Positions 1 through 8,301 of a stretch of DNA of 53,714 bases are shown here, in pieces. Under the pieces are notes generated by a model that was not told the DNA's origin, made no database searches, and saw nothing but the letters and a program-made list of their open reading frames with translations. A program made the position numbers and the translations under genes. Source of the stretch: Bacteroides caecigallinarum (lineage in GTDB: Bacteria; Bacteroidota; Bacteroidia; Bacteroidales; Bacteroidaceae); contig NZ_JADYTF010000008.1 of the NCBI RefSeq assembly GCF_021530995.1, positions 1-53,714 on the forward strand. The letters run 5' to 3'. How positions within the stretch are numbered: position 1 is the first letter of the stretch; each line of letters opens with the position of its first letter.

Positions 1-250
1 ATGTTTATGATTAAAGGTCTCTGTTTACAGATATTTGAGTTCTTACTACTAGTATAATGTTGAAATGTTACCAATTATGGAATTATCAATTATATTCCAC
101 AGCGTTTTGCTCATAAACTAATACCTTTTATATATATTTCTAATACCTTTAATTCCGGATGCAAAGTTACTGCCATGAGCATTTTCCCACAATCGCAATT
201 TTTAGGTATATTTCATGCTGTTTTTGTATGTATTACTAATCATTTTTAGG

Positions 251-271
251 TATTGCCCAAAATGGACAATA
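251..271. promoter_or_regulatory. Imperfect palindrome, possible operator
   Basis: The sequence reads TATTG-c-CCA-AAA-TGG-a-CAATA, so eight of nine arm positions are symmetrical. It ends about 60 bp upstream of the -7 box of the next gene. An operator role is inference; no regulator gene is adjacent. Confidence 0.3.
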
Positions 272-333
272 AACATATTGTTAAAACTTTCTAATAGAAT
301 GTTATTAATTCGTCTTGAGCGTGAACAATCTAT

Positions 334-341
334 TATTTTTG
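334..341 (+). promoter_or_regulatory. -7 promoter box of the CNNM-family gene
   Basis: TATTTTTG matches the Bacteroides -7 consensus TAnnTTTG exactly and lies 24 bp before the ATG at 366. No good TTTG -33 box is seen (only CTTG near 314). Because the box lies downstream of an alternative TTG start at 315, it supports starting the protein at 366. Confidence 0.5.
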
Positions 342-365
342 CTGTTGAAAACATTTAATATATAT

Positions 366-1643
366 ATGAACGAAATTTTTATTATCATCGGGTTGATATT
401 GCTTAATGGAGTTTTCGCAATGTCCGAGGTGGCCCTCATATCAGCCCGTAAATCACGTCTTTCCGCTGACGCTAAAAACGGGAACAAATCGGCAAAAACA
501 GCCTTGAAGCTCGCAAACGAACCGGACAGGTTTCTTTCCACCGTACAGATTGGCATCACTCTTATCGGAATCCTCACGGGTATCTATTCCGGAAATCAGA
601 TTGCGGCGGACCTGACGGAGGCTATGAAGTCGTGGGGAGTATCTGCGGCATACGCCTTCGGGTTGGCTCAGGGAGTTATCGTTGTGGTGGTTACATATCT
701 CACTATTATATTCGGCGAGCTGGTGCCTAAGCGTATAGGTATGAGTATGGCCGAAAAGGCTGCAAAGGTAATGGCGCGGCCCATGAATGTTCTTTCTGTG
801 ATTGCGCTTCCTTTCGTCGGGTTGCTGGCGAAAAGCACTGAGGCGATTTTCAATCTGCTTGGGGTGAAAGAGGAGGACAGCAGGGTGACAGAAGAAGAAA
901 TCAAGTCTATTATTAAAGAGGGGGCCGAAGACGGTGAGGTGCAACCGGTTGAGCAGGATATCATGCAGAGGGTATTTCTTTTGGGCGATTTGAAGGTAAG
1001 CTCTATTATGACGCATAAGTCGGATATCGTATGGCTGGAGGCGGACATGACCGCGGACGATGTGAAGGCTATTGTGAGCGACAATCTGTATGAGTTCTAT
1101 CCTATAGCGGATGGCGGCCTTGACCATGTGAAGGGAGTCATTCATCTGAAGGACCTGGTGCTGCATCTGCATGAGGAGGATTTCAATCTGGTGGCACTGA
1201 CCCAGGACGCGGTGTTCTTTCATGAGAACATGAATGTGTATAAGGTGCTGGAGCAGATGAAGATGAAGAAGATAAGCCGTGCGCTGGTGTGCGACGAGTT
1301 CGGGGCGTGTACGGGTATAATCACGCTGAAGGATATTCTGGAGGGACTGGTGGGAACTGTGGACGACGCCGACGGCGAGCCGGACATCATCAAGAGGGTG
1401 AACAACGACGGATGGCTGGTGGACGGACAGTGCACGATGTACGATTTCCTGAATTATTTCGACCGTCCGGAGCTGTTCGAGGTGTCGGATTTCCATACCC
1501 TGGGAGGGCTCATCCTGCAGCATCTGCAGCATGTGCCTCAGAGCGGCGAAACCATGCGGTGGAACGGATTCTGTTTCGAGGTGGTGGATATGGACGGCGC
1601 GCGAATAGATAAGGTCCTTGTCACCCGCGACGTGGCGGACTGA
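366..1643 (+). CDS. CNNM (DUF21)/CBS/CorC-HlyC membrane protein
   Basis: Inner-membrane protein of the hemolysin C/CorC/CNNM family, whose members are linked to magnesium or cobalt efflux; the ion is not known here. From the ATG at 366 the protein has 425 residues, normal for the family. The N-terminal ~185 residues form the DUF21 domain with about four membrane segments and the typical small-residue motif SEVALISARKSRLS. A CBS-domain pair follows (roughly 205-330; VSSIMTHKSDI begins the first CBS unit), then a C-terminal CorC_HlyC domain ending in VLVTRDVAD. A longer reading from a TTG at 315 exists, but the ATG is preceded by an AT-rich leader and a -7 box. It converges with manA, with 30 bp between the two stop codons. 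The family assignment is firm; the substrate is inferred only. Confidence 0.9.
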   Translation: MNEIFIIIGLILLNGVFAMSEVALISARKSRLSADAKNGNKSAKTALKLANEPDRFLSTVQIGITLIGILTGIYSGNQIAADLTEAMKSWGVSAAYAFGLAQGVIVVVVTYLTIIFGELVPKRIGMSMAEKAAKVMARPMNVLSVIALPFVGLLAKSTEAIFNLLGVKEEDSRVTEEEIKSIIKEGAEDGEVQPVEQDIMQRVFLLGDLKVSSIMTHKSDIVWLEADMTADDVKAIVSDNLYEFYPIADGGLDHVKGVIHLKDLVLHLHEEDFNLVALTQDAVFFHENMNVYKVLEQMKMKKISRALVCDEFGACTGIITLKDILEGLVGTVDDADGEPDIIKRVNNDGWLVDGQCTMYDFLNYFDRPELFEVSDFHTLGGLILQHLQHVPQSGETMRWNGFCFEVVDMDGARIDKVLVTRDVAD

Positions 1644-1673
1644 GGCGCATGGCGCGGGTGCCTGTGGGCGGGC

Positions 1674-2645
1674 CTATACGTATGTCTCGAGGAACTTCAC
1701 TTCGCCATGGGGGGTCACTTCAAGGCTGCGGGTTGTGGCAGGGAAAAGTACTGACTCGCCTGCCTGCATGCCGATGGTGTTTCCCCGGTCGTCCTTTATG
1801 GTGCACGATCCTTCCATGCAGATGTAGACGACGAACGAGTCGAGTCCGGAATAGTCCATGGTCATCGGCCGCGAAAGGTGATAGACGGATGTGGTGAAGT
1901 ATGGGCACGACACGAGGTGGACGGGGCGGTCCTTGCACGGGGTGTAGGCGGTGCGGTAGTCCGGCTGCACGCTGTAGTCGATGGCCTGTTTCGACAGCTC
2001 GGTGTGCAGCTCGCGGGTGCGGCCGTCCTTGTCCTTGCGGTTGAAGTCGTAGATGCGGTAGGTGATGTTCGATGTCTGCTGTATCTCGGCTATGAAGCAT
2101 CCGGCTCCGATGCTGTGGATTCGTCCTGCGGGGAGGAAGAACACGTCGCCCGGACGGACGGCATAGTCGGCAAGGGCGTCGCAGATGGTGTTGTCGGCTA
2201 TCATCTGTTCGTACTGCTCCGGCGTGATGCTGCGGCTCAGGCCCGAACGCAGGTGTGCGCGGCCCTCGGCGTTGTCTATCACGTACCACATCTCGGTCTT
2301 GCCCATGGAGTTGTGGCGCCGCATGGCCAGCTCGTCGTCAGGGTGCACCTGGATGGAGAGGTCGTCCCGGGCGTCGATGAATTTTATCAGCAGGGGGAAC
2401 TTGCCGCCGAAGCGAGTGTAGTTGGCTTCGCCCACCAGGGCTCCTTTGTAGAGGCTGACCATCTGTGTGAGGTTCTTGCCGGCGTCGGGTCCGTAGGCCA
2501 CTACCGATTCGTCGCCCGCGACGTCGGATATCTCCCAGCTTTCGCCTACGTTGGGCTGTGTGCAGTCAAGGTGTTTGAACGGAATGATTTTGTCGCCACC
2601 CCAGATTGTGGATTTCAGGATGGGATTGAATTTGAGTGGATACAT
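1674..2645 (-). CDS. manA: Mannose-6-phosphate isomerase, class I
   Basis: Cytosolic enzyme interconverting mannose 6-phosphate and fructose 6-phosphate, feeding GDP-sugar synthesis or mannose use. The 323-residue protein is of the short bacterial type. Zinc ligands are visible: Q99 and H101 in SIQVHPDD, E118 in GKTEMWYVI, and H177 in PAGRIHSIGAG. The N-terminal block NPILKSTIWGGDKI is typical. The start is the ATG at 2645; TATCTTTA at 2681-2688 (minus strand) is a near match to the -7 box at suitable distance. It stands alone, transcribed away from the lipoprotein and receptor region. Confidence 0.95.
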   Translation of the reverse strand: MYPLKFNPILKSTIWGGDKIIPFKHLDCTQPNVGESWEISDVAGDESVVAYGPDAGKNLTQMVSLYKGALVGEANYTRFGGKFPLLIKFIDARDDLSIQVHPDDELAMRRHNSMGKTEMWYVIDNAEGRAHLRSGLSRSITPEQYEQMIADNTICDALADYAVRPGDVFFLPAGRIHSIGAGCFIAEIQQTSNITYRIYDFNRKDKDGRTRELHTELSKQAIDYSVQPDYRTAYTPCKDRPVHLVSCPYFTTSVYHLSRPMTMDYSGLDSFVVYICMEGSCTIKDDRGNTIGMQAGESVLFPATTRSLEVTPHGEVKFLETYV

Positions 2646-2739
2646 AATTTAAGGGTTTTATAAGGTTATGATTACGGACGTAAAGATACATTAAAATTCT
2701 TTACGGCGGTTGATGTAGGGAAGATTTTCTGATAAAAGA

Positions 2740-2775
2740 ACCGGGGCCGTCGCTTGGTGTGGCGGCGGTCCCGGT
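2740..2775 (-). terminator. GC-rich terminator hairpin after the lipoprotein gene
   Basis: Arms 2740-2753 and 2762-2775 pair over 14 bp with two wobble positions around an 8-nt loop. On the minus strand the hairpin is followed by TTCTTTTATC. It lies 46 bp beyond the stop of the beta-helix lipoprotein and fits an intrinsic terminator for the receptor/lipoprotein operon. Confidence 0.7.
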
Positions 2776-2821
2776 GTGTGTTTTCCCGTGGGGATATGTG
2801 TGTTTCCGTGTTTCCGGAGGA

Positions 2822-5182
2822 TCAGAGAGTCCATCCTGCGGTCCAGTTGTCGTCTGTCGGAACGGCTCCTTTGTAGTCGGTTGCGGTGAAGAATGAGTCG
2901 GCGGACATGTCTTTTCCTCCGTCTGCTGTACCTATGAATTTGTCTTCAAGTTCGAAAGTGGCGTTTGTCTTGTTGCCTTCGGCTGCCTCGAAAAGATCGT
3001 TGGTGTAGATGTTCTGTTTTGACGACAATACGCCTGATATCTCTACGTAGTTCAATCGGGAGATTCCGTTTTTCAGCGCGTTTTCTGTATTGTCGGTTTC
3101 CACAGTGAGAGGCTGCTCCTTGCCTGTGATGATGGCGTTGTAGAGTTCCACTTCGGTGCCGGCACGCAGGCGTACTCCGCGGCCGTCGTTGCCGTTGCCC
3201 ACGAGTGTCAGATTCGACAGTACCGGATGTGAGACTGGTGTGAGCGAGTTGTCCTTGTCGTTGCTGTCGCATTCCATAAGGCAGTCGCAGTCATAGCCCA
3301 GTGTCTCTTCGTTTTCCTGGTATGCCACCATGAACTGACCTTTTCCGCACCAGCCTTCTGTCCAGTCGAACGAATCGTCGCTGCAGCTTGTAGCTACCAT
3401 GTATTTTACGCAGACCGTTCCTCCGAAGAATTCAAAACCGTCGTCAGAACCGCGGTATGCCTGCAGATGGTCTACTGAGGTTCCGCTGCCCACGCCGTAG
3501 AATGTCACTCCGTTGGCTTCCTTGTCTTCGCTGAATGCATATCCTGTGTATTCCAGACGGATATAGCTCAATTTTCCGGAGTTGTCGGCCGCGTCGTTGC
3601 CACCGTATGCGGCGTCACCTATTTCGGATGTTCCCTTGCCGCCCTGTACGTTGATAGGCGCTTTTCCGCAGATGTGGAGTCCGCCCCATGCTCCGGCTTC
3701 CTTCTTTTCGGATGTCATGACGATAGGGTTTTCGGCTGTACCTACGGCATTGATTTTGGCTCCCTGTTCCACGAGGATGTAGTCTACAACGTTGTCATGC
3801 TTGGCAATGATTGTCACTCCTTCTTCTATGGTGAGTGTGGCAGGGCTTTTCACGGTGTAGTCGCCTGTAAGATAATATGTCTTTCCGGCAGCCAGGGTGA
3901 CATCTGATGTCACTGTGCCTTTCAGCTCTTCTATCTCCTGAGGCTTGGAACCGCTGGCGGCAGTCCATCCTGCTGTCCAGTCGTTGTCCGACGGTACGGC
4001 TCCGCGATATTCTGCTGCGTCGAAGAATGAATCTGCTGTGCTCATATTCCGGCCTCCTTCGGCTGTGCCGACGTAGAATGACTCGAGCACGGGCGCAAGG
4101 TCTTTCACTTCGTTGTTGTTTCCGGCAGCGAGGAAGTCGCTCTGTGTGTAGATGTTTTCCTTGCTTGTGAAACCTGAACCGATAGTTACGTAGTTGAGTT
4201 TTGACTCGCCGTTCTTCAGGGCGTTTTCAGTAGGCGCGGTTTCTACTGTGAGGCATTGTCCCTTGCCTGTGATGATGGTGTTATAGAGATTGACCTTTGT
4301 TCCGGCACGAAGGCGTACGCCCTGTTTCTCTCCGCCGTTGCCCACAAGGGTTACGTTGGCCAGTGTAGGGAATGACGTCGGAGTGGCTTCGAAGTTGGTG
4401 CTGTGGTTGTCGCATTCCATCAGACAGTCGCAGTCGTAGCCTATCTCGTCCTTGCTGCCCTGGTATGCCACGAGGTACTGGCCTTTGCCGTTCCAGCCTT
4501 CTGTCCAGTCGAAAGAGTCGTCGCTACAGTCGGTCACTACCGCATGGCGGATATTTACCGAGCCGCCGAAGAACTCGAAACCGTCGTCGGAACCCATGAA
4601 AGCCTGTACGTAGTCTACTGTTGTACCATTACCAACTCCGTAGAATGTAATACCGTTTGATTCCTTGTCTTCGCTGAAGGCATAGCCGGTGTATTCCATG
4701 CGGACGTAGCGCAGAACGCCGGAATTGTCGTCAGCTTTGTCGCCTCCGTATGTGGCGTCACCGATTTCTGATGTGCCTGTACCCACGTTTGTAGGTGCGT
4801 ATCCGCAGATGTGGAGTCCGCCCCATGCTCCGGCTTCTTTCTTCTCGGATGTCATTACGATGGGCTGTGAGGCTGTACCCTGCGCATCGATTTTTGCTCC
4901 CTGCTCTACGAGGATGTAGTCTACTTTATTGTCGTGTTTTGCCTCGATCTTTACTCCCGGCTCAATCTTCAGGGTGGCTCCGTTCTTTACGTGGATACCT
5001 CCGTCGAGAGTGTAGGTTATGCCTGCTTTCAGAGTGACGTCTTCTGTGATATCGGCGTTGAGGAGATTGTCGGCGATGTTGCCGATACCGCCGTCGCCGA
5101 TATTGTCGTCGGTACATGCTGTTGTGAGCATCATTCCTGTGGTTGCCAGTGCAAGAGTGGCAAGTTTCCAATTCTTTTTCAT
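2822..5182 (-). CDS. Surface lipoprotein with two tandem beta-helix repeats
   Basis: A 786-residue exported lipoprotein; the N-terminus ends in the lipobox LTTAC with Cys23, followed by TDDN. The rest is an internal duplication: residues ~41-408 and ~420-786 are two closely similar copies, each starting with a VTLxAGxTY segment and containing VDYILVEQGAKI, IVMTSEKKEAGAWGG, GSDDGFEFFGG and SDDSFDWTEGW. Both end in GAVPxDxxWTAGWT. The regular short strands and Asp/Gly-rich turns suggest right-handed parallel beta-helices; the acidic clusters could bind metal, which is not shown. It follows the TonB receptor in the same direction, so it is probably its outer-surface partner, as SusD is for SusC, but it has no resemblance to SusD. 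It could instead be an extracellular enzyme. Function unknown. Confidence 0.8.
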   Translation of the reverse strand: MKKNWKLATLALATTGMMLTTACTDDNIGDGGIGNIADNLLNADITEDVTLKAGITYTLDGGIHVKNGATLKIEPGVKIEAKHDNKVDYILVEQGAKIDAQGTASQPIVMTSEKKEAGAWGGLHICGYAPTNVGTGTSEIGDATYGGDKADDNSGVLRYVRMEYTGYAFSEDKESNGITFYGVGNGTTVDYVQAFMGSDDGFEFFGGSVNIRHAVVTDCSDDSFDWTEGWNGKGQYLVAYQGSKDEIGYDCDCLMECDNHSTNFEATPTSFPTLANVTLVGNGGEKQGVRLRAGTKVNLYNTIITGKGQCLTVETAPTENALKNGESKLNYVTIGSGFTSKENIYTQSDFLAAGNNNEVKDLAPVLESFYVGTAEGGRNMSTADSFFDAAEYRGAVPSDNDWTAGWTAASGSKPQEIEELKGTVTSDVTLAAGKTYYLTGDYTVKSPATLTIEEGVTIIAKHDNVVDYILVEQGAKINAVGTAENPIVMTSEKKEAGAWGGLHICGKAPINVQGGKGTSEIGDAAYGGNDAADNSGKLSYIRLEYTGYAFSEDKEANGVTFYGVGSGTSVDHLQAYRGSDDGFEFFGGTVCVKYMVATSCSDDSFDWTEGWCGKGQFMVAYQENEETLGYDCDCLMECDSNDKDNSLTPVSHPVLSNLTLVGNGNDGRGVRLRAGTEVELYNAIITGKEQPLTVETDNTENALKNGISRLNYVEISGVLSSKQNIYTNDLFEAAEGNKTNATFELEDKFIGTADGGKDMSADSFFTATDYKGAVPTDDNWTAGWTL

Positions 5183-5230
5183 AAACAGTTTTAATTTTGA
5201 AATGTTTTTGATGTTATCTTATTCAATTTG

Positions 5231-5330
5231 CCTTAGTCTGGTTTATCTCTTATTTCCTTAGTCAGGATAGTTTCTTATTTCCTTAGTCAGGATTATCTCT
5301 TATCGCCTTAGTCAGGTTTATATCTTATAG
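5231..5330. repeat. Four tandem copies of a 25-bp unit
   Basis: Units at 5231-5255, 5256-5280, 5281-5305 and 5306-5330 each begin CCTTAGTC and end in a CTTAT-type segment (CTTATTT, CTTATCG, CTTATAG), with only a few substitutions. The last unit overlaps the stop codon of the TonB receptor (TAA at 5325-5327 on the minus strand). The array fills most of the 142-bp gap to the lipoprotein. Such an exact head-to-tail array could vary in copy number and alter mRNA stability or translation between the two genes. Confidence 0.9.
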
Positions 5331-8003
5331 CGTGTACGATACTCCTATTTCGAAGCTGCTTCCACGCTTGAACTTTTCCACTTCAAGTGTCTCGCCTGTC
5401 TTCGGTACCTCCTGACGGAAGATTACCGGTTGGTTGAGCAGGTCGTTTATCTGGAGTTTTACCGCTACACGGCTGTTCAGCTTCATGCTTCCGGCAAAGT
5501 TCAGGGTGTGGACTGCCTGCTGCTTTACGTCGCCAAGGCCTGAGATACCTACTGTGTGGATGCGTGGGCCCTGCAGATTGTATAGAATGGCGGCTGATAT
5601 CTGTCTGTCTTCGTCTATGCGCGGGCTGTATGTGATGTCGGCATTTACCAGATATGGCGATGCTCCCTGCAAGGCGCGCTGGGCGTTGGTATATACCCCT
5701 CCTTCGGGCAGTTTCACGTTGGTGTACATATATGAGGCATTGGCTCCGAGGCGCAGGTCTTTGACTATCTCCTTGCGGAACTCCACTTCCACTCCTGCTG
5801 CCATACCGTTGTCGGCATTGCGGAACGACTGGACTGTGGCTCCTCCTGAGAGTTCCTGGATTCTTTCTATCGGACTCTCAAGGTGCTTGTAGTAGGCGGT
5901 TACGGAAAGCATGTCGCCGTTTTCCTTGAACAGTTCGTAGCGGAGGTCGAAGTTGTAGTTGTAGCCGTTCTGCAGGTCGGCGTTACCGCGGATCTGCGAC
6001 GCTCCGTATGATTCCTGGTAGAGGAACGGGGCCATCTCGATGAACGACGGGCGTGTCACTGTGCGCGAGAATGAGAGGCGAAGGCTGTTCTCCTTATTCA
6101 TCTGATAGCGGAAGTTGGCTGCCGGGAAGAGGTCGCCTGTGTTCAGCTCGCTTCTCTCGGGGCGTCCGCCGTCGGTGTGGTAGTCAACCCACTGGCGGGA
6201 GTATTCGTATCTCACTCCGAGGTTTATCAGCAGAGCTTCCATCGGGTAGTAGTCGGCAAGGAGGTATCCGGCAATGATGCTGTTGCCTGCCTTGTACTGG
6301 TCCTTCGGCTGATTCACCAGGTTGATGGTGAGAAGTTCGTTCTCGATGTTCTCCTGATTGATATATTCGCTCGGATTGTAAATGTCTGTGATTGTAGGGT
6401 TCAGCTTGTTCAGGTTGTAGTAGAAGCGTGTGGCCTTGTAGTCGCGCTGTTTGTCCTTGTAGGTCACTCCGGCCTGTATCTTGTTGCTGTCGCCGAATTT
6501 ATAGTCGCTCATGAGGTTTGCCACCCATTCGTTTTCGTCCAATGATCCGAAGTATCTCATCGTCTCCTGGCGGTTCAGCTTGAAAAGCTCCAGCGAATTG
6601 TCGTCCTGCACTTCGAACATCACCTGGCGTCTGTCCGGTTCGGCGCTCGATGTCTTGCTGTACGAGCCGCTCCAGTTGATGCTCCATGCGTCCTTTATGT
6701 AGTGCTTGCCGCTGAGCTGGTGGTTCTGCAGGCTGTAGATGTGCGACACGCTGTTGCTGCCTATCAGATTGTGGTCTTCGTAATCCACACCTTCGCGGCG
6801 CATGTATGTGTCCGAGGCGTTGCGGGCGTAGAAGAAAGTATAGCTCAGCAGGTCCTGCTTCCTGAACGAGTAGCCTACGCTGGCGAGTGAGGCCAGTTTA
6901 AGTTCGTTTGTATAGCTGTCGTATGCGAAGTTGTTCAGTGTGTTTCCTGTAGCTTCAAGCGTGCGTACGTATGCGTCCTTCATCAGCTGCTGTCCGTTGC
7001 TCACGCCTACGGATGCCAGTACACTCAGGTTGTTTCCTGCCAGGTCGATGTTCTTGCCGAAACCTATGTTTCCGCCGAACTCGGGCAGGGCTTTTCTCTT
7101 GGAAACATCAAATGATGTGTTGAAAAGCTTGTTGTGGCGGGCATAATCTTCGAAATCTGTCAGGTCCATCTCTGTGTACATGCTGTTCAGCTTTGGAGTT
7201 CTGAAGAGAGTCCCTTCGTGGTCCATGCGGTACATGTCCTGGCCCAGCGTGTTGAATTTGCCGCCTGTATTGAATGATATGTTGAAGAAGTCTTCGCCTG
7301 TCTGTTCTTTCGTGCCTATATCGATGTGGGCTCCGGAATAGTCGGCGAAAGTGTTTGCCTCATATACCTTGCTCACTGTGATGTTCTTCACTGTGGATGT
7401 AGGGAATATGTCTAGCTGGATAAGCTTGTTGTCCGGATTTGGAGATGCTATAGGCAGACCGTTCAGTGTGGTGGTGCTGTATCTGTCGCCCAGGCCGCGC
7501 ACGATAATCTGTCCTGCCGACGCGATTGATATTCCTGATATCTTTTTCACGCCTTCTGCCACGTTCGAAATACCTTTTGTACTCATCTCCTTTGCGCCGA
7601 GGTTCTCTATAGCCACGCTCGATTTCTGTCTCTCCATCATCAGTGCGCGTTCTCCCTCAAGGTTTTTCTTGGCAACTACGGTAACCTCGTCCAGCTGCTG
7701 GTTGTCGGTGTTCAGCGCAATTACTGTTTCCCCCTTTACATTTTTATCGACTGTTATTCTTCGGGTTTCGTATGCCACGTATTGGATTATCAGTACATCA
7801 TTGTCGGCTACGTCCTTAATCTCGAATTTTCCGTCGATGTCTGTCACCGCGCCTGTTGTTGTTCCTTCTATTTGCACTGTTGCCCCGATAAGCGGCTCGC
7901 CCGTAGCTTTGTCAATTATCACTCCCTTGAAATCAATGGCCTGTGCTGTTACTGCTGCCATCAGCAGGGGAGATGCAAGCATCAGTTTCTTAATGTCATT
8001 CAT
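5325..8003 (-). CDS. TonB-dependent outer-membrane receptor
   Basis: An 892-residue outer-membrane active transporter. A signal peptide ends near AVTAQA. A carboxypeptidase-regulatory-like domain follows (about 24-100; FKGVIIDKATGEPLIGATV), then the plug (about 120-235; GISIASAGQIIVRGLGDRYS) and a long beta-barrel ending in GSSFEIGVSYTL with a terminal hydrophobic residue. It is shorter than typical SusC proteins (about 1000 residues), lacks the SusC-type plug signature and has no SusD neighbour. The partner is the duplicated beta-helix lipoprotein downstream. The ATG at 8003 follows a -7 box and an array of 11-bp repeats, so expression is probably controlled by an activator. The substrate is unknown; the family assignment is secure. 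Confidence 0.92.
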   Translation of the reverse strand: MNDIKKLMLASPLLMAAVTAQAIDFKGVIIDKATGEPLIGATVQIEGTTTGAVTDIDGKFEIKDVADNDVLIIQYVAYETRRITVDKNVKGETVIALNTDNQQLDEVTVVAKKNLEGERALMMERQKSSVAIENLGAKEMSTKGISNVAEGVKKISGISIASAGQIIVRGLGDRYSTTTLNGLPIASPNPDNKLIQLDIFPTSTVKNITVSKVYEANTFADYSGAHIDIGTKEQTGEDFFNISFNTGGKFNTLGQDMYRMDHEGTLFRTPKLNSMYTEMDLTDFEDYARHNKLFNTSFDVSKRKALPEFGGNIGFGKNIDLAGNNLSVLASVGVSNGQQLMKDAYVRTLEATGNTLNNFAYDSYTNELKLASLASVGYSFRKQDLLSYTFFYARNASDTYMRREGVDYEDHNLIGSNSVSHIYSLQNHQLSGKHYIKDAWSINWSGSYSKTSSAEPDRRQVMFEVQDDNSLELFKLNRQETMRYFGSLDENEWVANLMSDYKFGDSNKIQAGVTYKDKQRDYKATRFYYNLNKLNPTITDIYNPSEYINQENIENELLTINLVNQPKDQYKAGNSIIAGYLLADYYPMEALLINLGVRYEYSRQWVDYHTDGGRPERSELNTGDLFPAANFRYQMNKENSLRLSFSRTVTRPSFIEMAPFLYQESYGASQIRGNADLQNGYNYNFDLRYELFKENGDMLSVTAYYKHLESPIERIQELSGGATVQSFRNADNGMAAGVEVEFRKEIVKDLRLGANASYMYTNVKLPEGGVYTNAQRALQGASPYLVNADITYSPRIDEDRQISAAILYNLQGPRIHTVGISGLGDVKQQAVHTLNFAGSMKLNSRVAVKLQINDLLNQPVIFRQEVPKTGETLEVEKFKRGSSFEIGVSYTL

Positions 8004-8030
8004 TCTTTTTTACCCTTTTGTTTCCGTGGG

Positions 8031-8038
8031 CAAAATTA
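8031..8038 (-). promoter_or_regulatory. -7 promoter box of the TonB receptor operon
   Basis: The minus strand reads TAATTTTG, an exact fit to TAnnTTTG, 27 bp upstream of the receptor ATG. No TTTG -33 box is found at the expected distance. The 11-bp repeat array begins about 30 bp further upstream, where an activator could replace a -33 contact. Confidence 0.5.
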
Positions 8039-8068
8039 TGGCAGCGGTGTTACTTGGATGTTTCCATA

Positions 8069-8112
8069 TGTTTATAATACGTTTACGTATCGGTTACATA
8101 TCGGTTACAGCG
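8069..8112. promoter_or_regulatory. Array of 11-bp direct repeats, likely activator site
   Basis: Four consecutive 11-mers on the plus strand read TGTTTATAATA, CGTTTACGTAT, CGGTTACATAT and CGGTTACAGCG. Units three and four share GGTTACA, spaced by exactly 11 bp. An 11-bp period of direct repeats next to a promoter is the usual layout for OmpR/PhoB-family response regulators. The array lies upstream of the receptor's -7 box. The regulator is not in this window; binding is inferred. Confidence 0.55.
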
Positions 8113-8134
8113 GATGGTGGGAGAAATAAAAAAA

Positions 8135-8162
8135 AGATATATCTTTTTTTGTGAGATATATC
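8135..8162 (-). terminator. Terminator of the small membrane protein operon
   Basis: On the minus strand GATATATCT (8162-8154) pairs with AGATATATC (8144-8136) across a short A-rich loop and is followed by eight T residues. It lies about 30 bp after the stop of the 34-residue protein. Confidence 0.75.
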
Positions 8163-8177
8163 CTTTATTAATATATG

Positions 8178-8193
8178 TAACCGATATCGGTTA
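8178..8193. promoter_or_regulatory. Perfect 16-bp palindrome TAACCGATATCGGTTA
   Basis: This exact palindrome consists of two inverted copies of TATCGGTTA, the same core found in the direct repeats at 8088-8109. It overlaps the stop codon of the 34-residue protein (8191-8193). The shared core suggests that the same regulator recognises both places, here in inverted orientation. Confidence 0.5.
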
Positions 8194-8295
8194 TAGACTG
8201 TCAATCCATTTTTTACCGCTTTTTGTATAAGACCATATTACCAAACCTATACCAATGATAGCGGTCACTAAAAAAATAAAACTTAATGTATTCAT
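8191..8295 (-). CDS. 34-residue single-span membrane peptide
   Basis: The reading frame runs from the ATG at 8295 to TAA at 8191-8193. The product begins MNTLSFIFLVTAIIGIG and ends SGKKWIDSL: one hydrophobic segment of about 20 residues and a basic tail. Six bases separate it from the 80-residue membrane protein upstream, and a clear terminator follows, so the two are probably one transcript. Its small size alone would not prove it real, but the membrane-protein composition, position and terminator support it. Function unknown. Confidence 0.6.
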   Translation of the reverse strand: MNTLSFIFLVTAIIGIGLVIWSYTKSGKKWIDSL

Positions 8296-8301
8296 AATTT
8301 T

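Larger units (their letters stand above)
1..365. other. Intergenic region, no gene seen
   Basis: No convincing coding region lies here. The stretch is AT-rich and carries short repeats: CTAATACCTTT twice (near 118 and 142) and TTTTTAGGTAT twice (near 209 and 244). On the minus strand TAACTTTG at 162-169 fits the Bacteroides -7 box and could drive a gene lying left of the window. The right part holds a 21-bp imperfect palindrome and the promoter of the downstream CNNM-family gene. Confidence 0.5.

Noticed and set aside
315-365. TTG-start extension of the CNNM-family protein.
   Set aside because: The extension lies upstream of and across the -7 promoter box and adds 17 residues not expected in the family; the ATG at 366 fits better.
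5231-5330. Possible CRISPR array (four units of 25 bp).
   Set aside because: There are no spacers between the units and no cas genes, so it is a plain tandem repeat.
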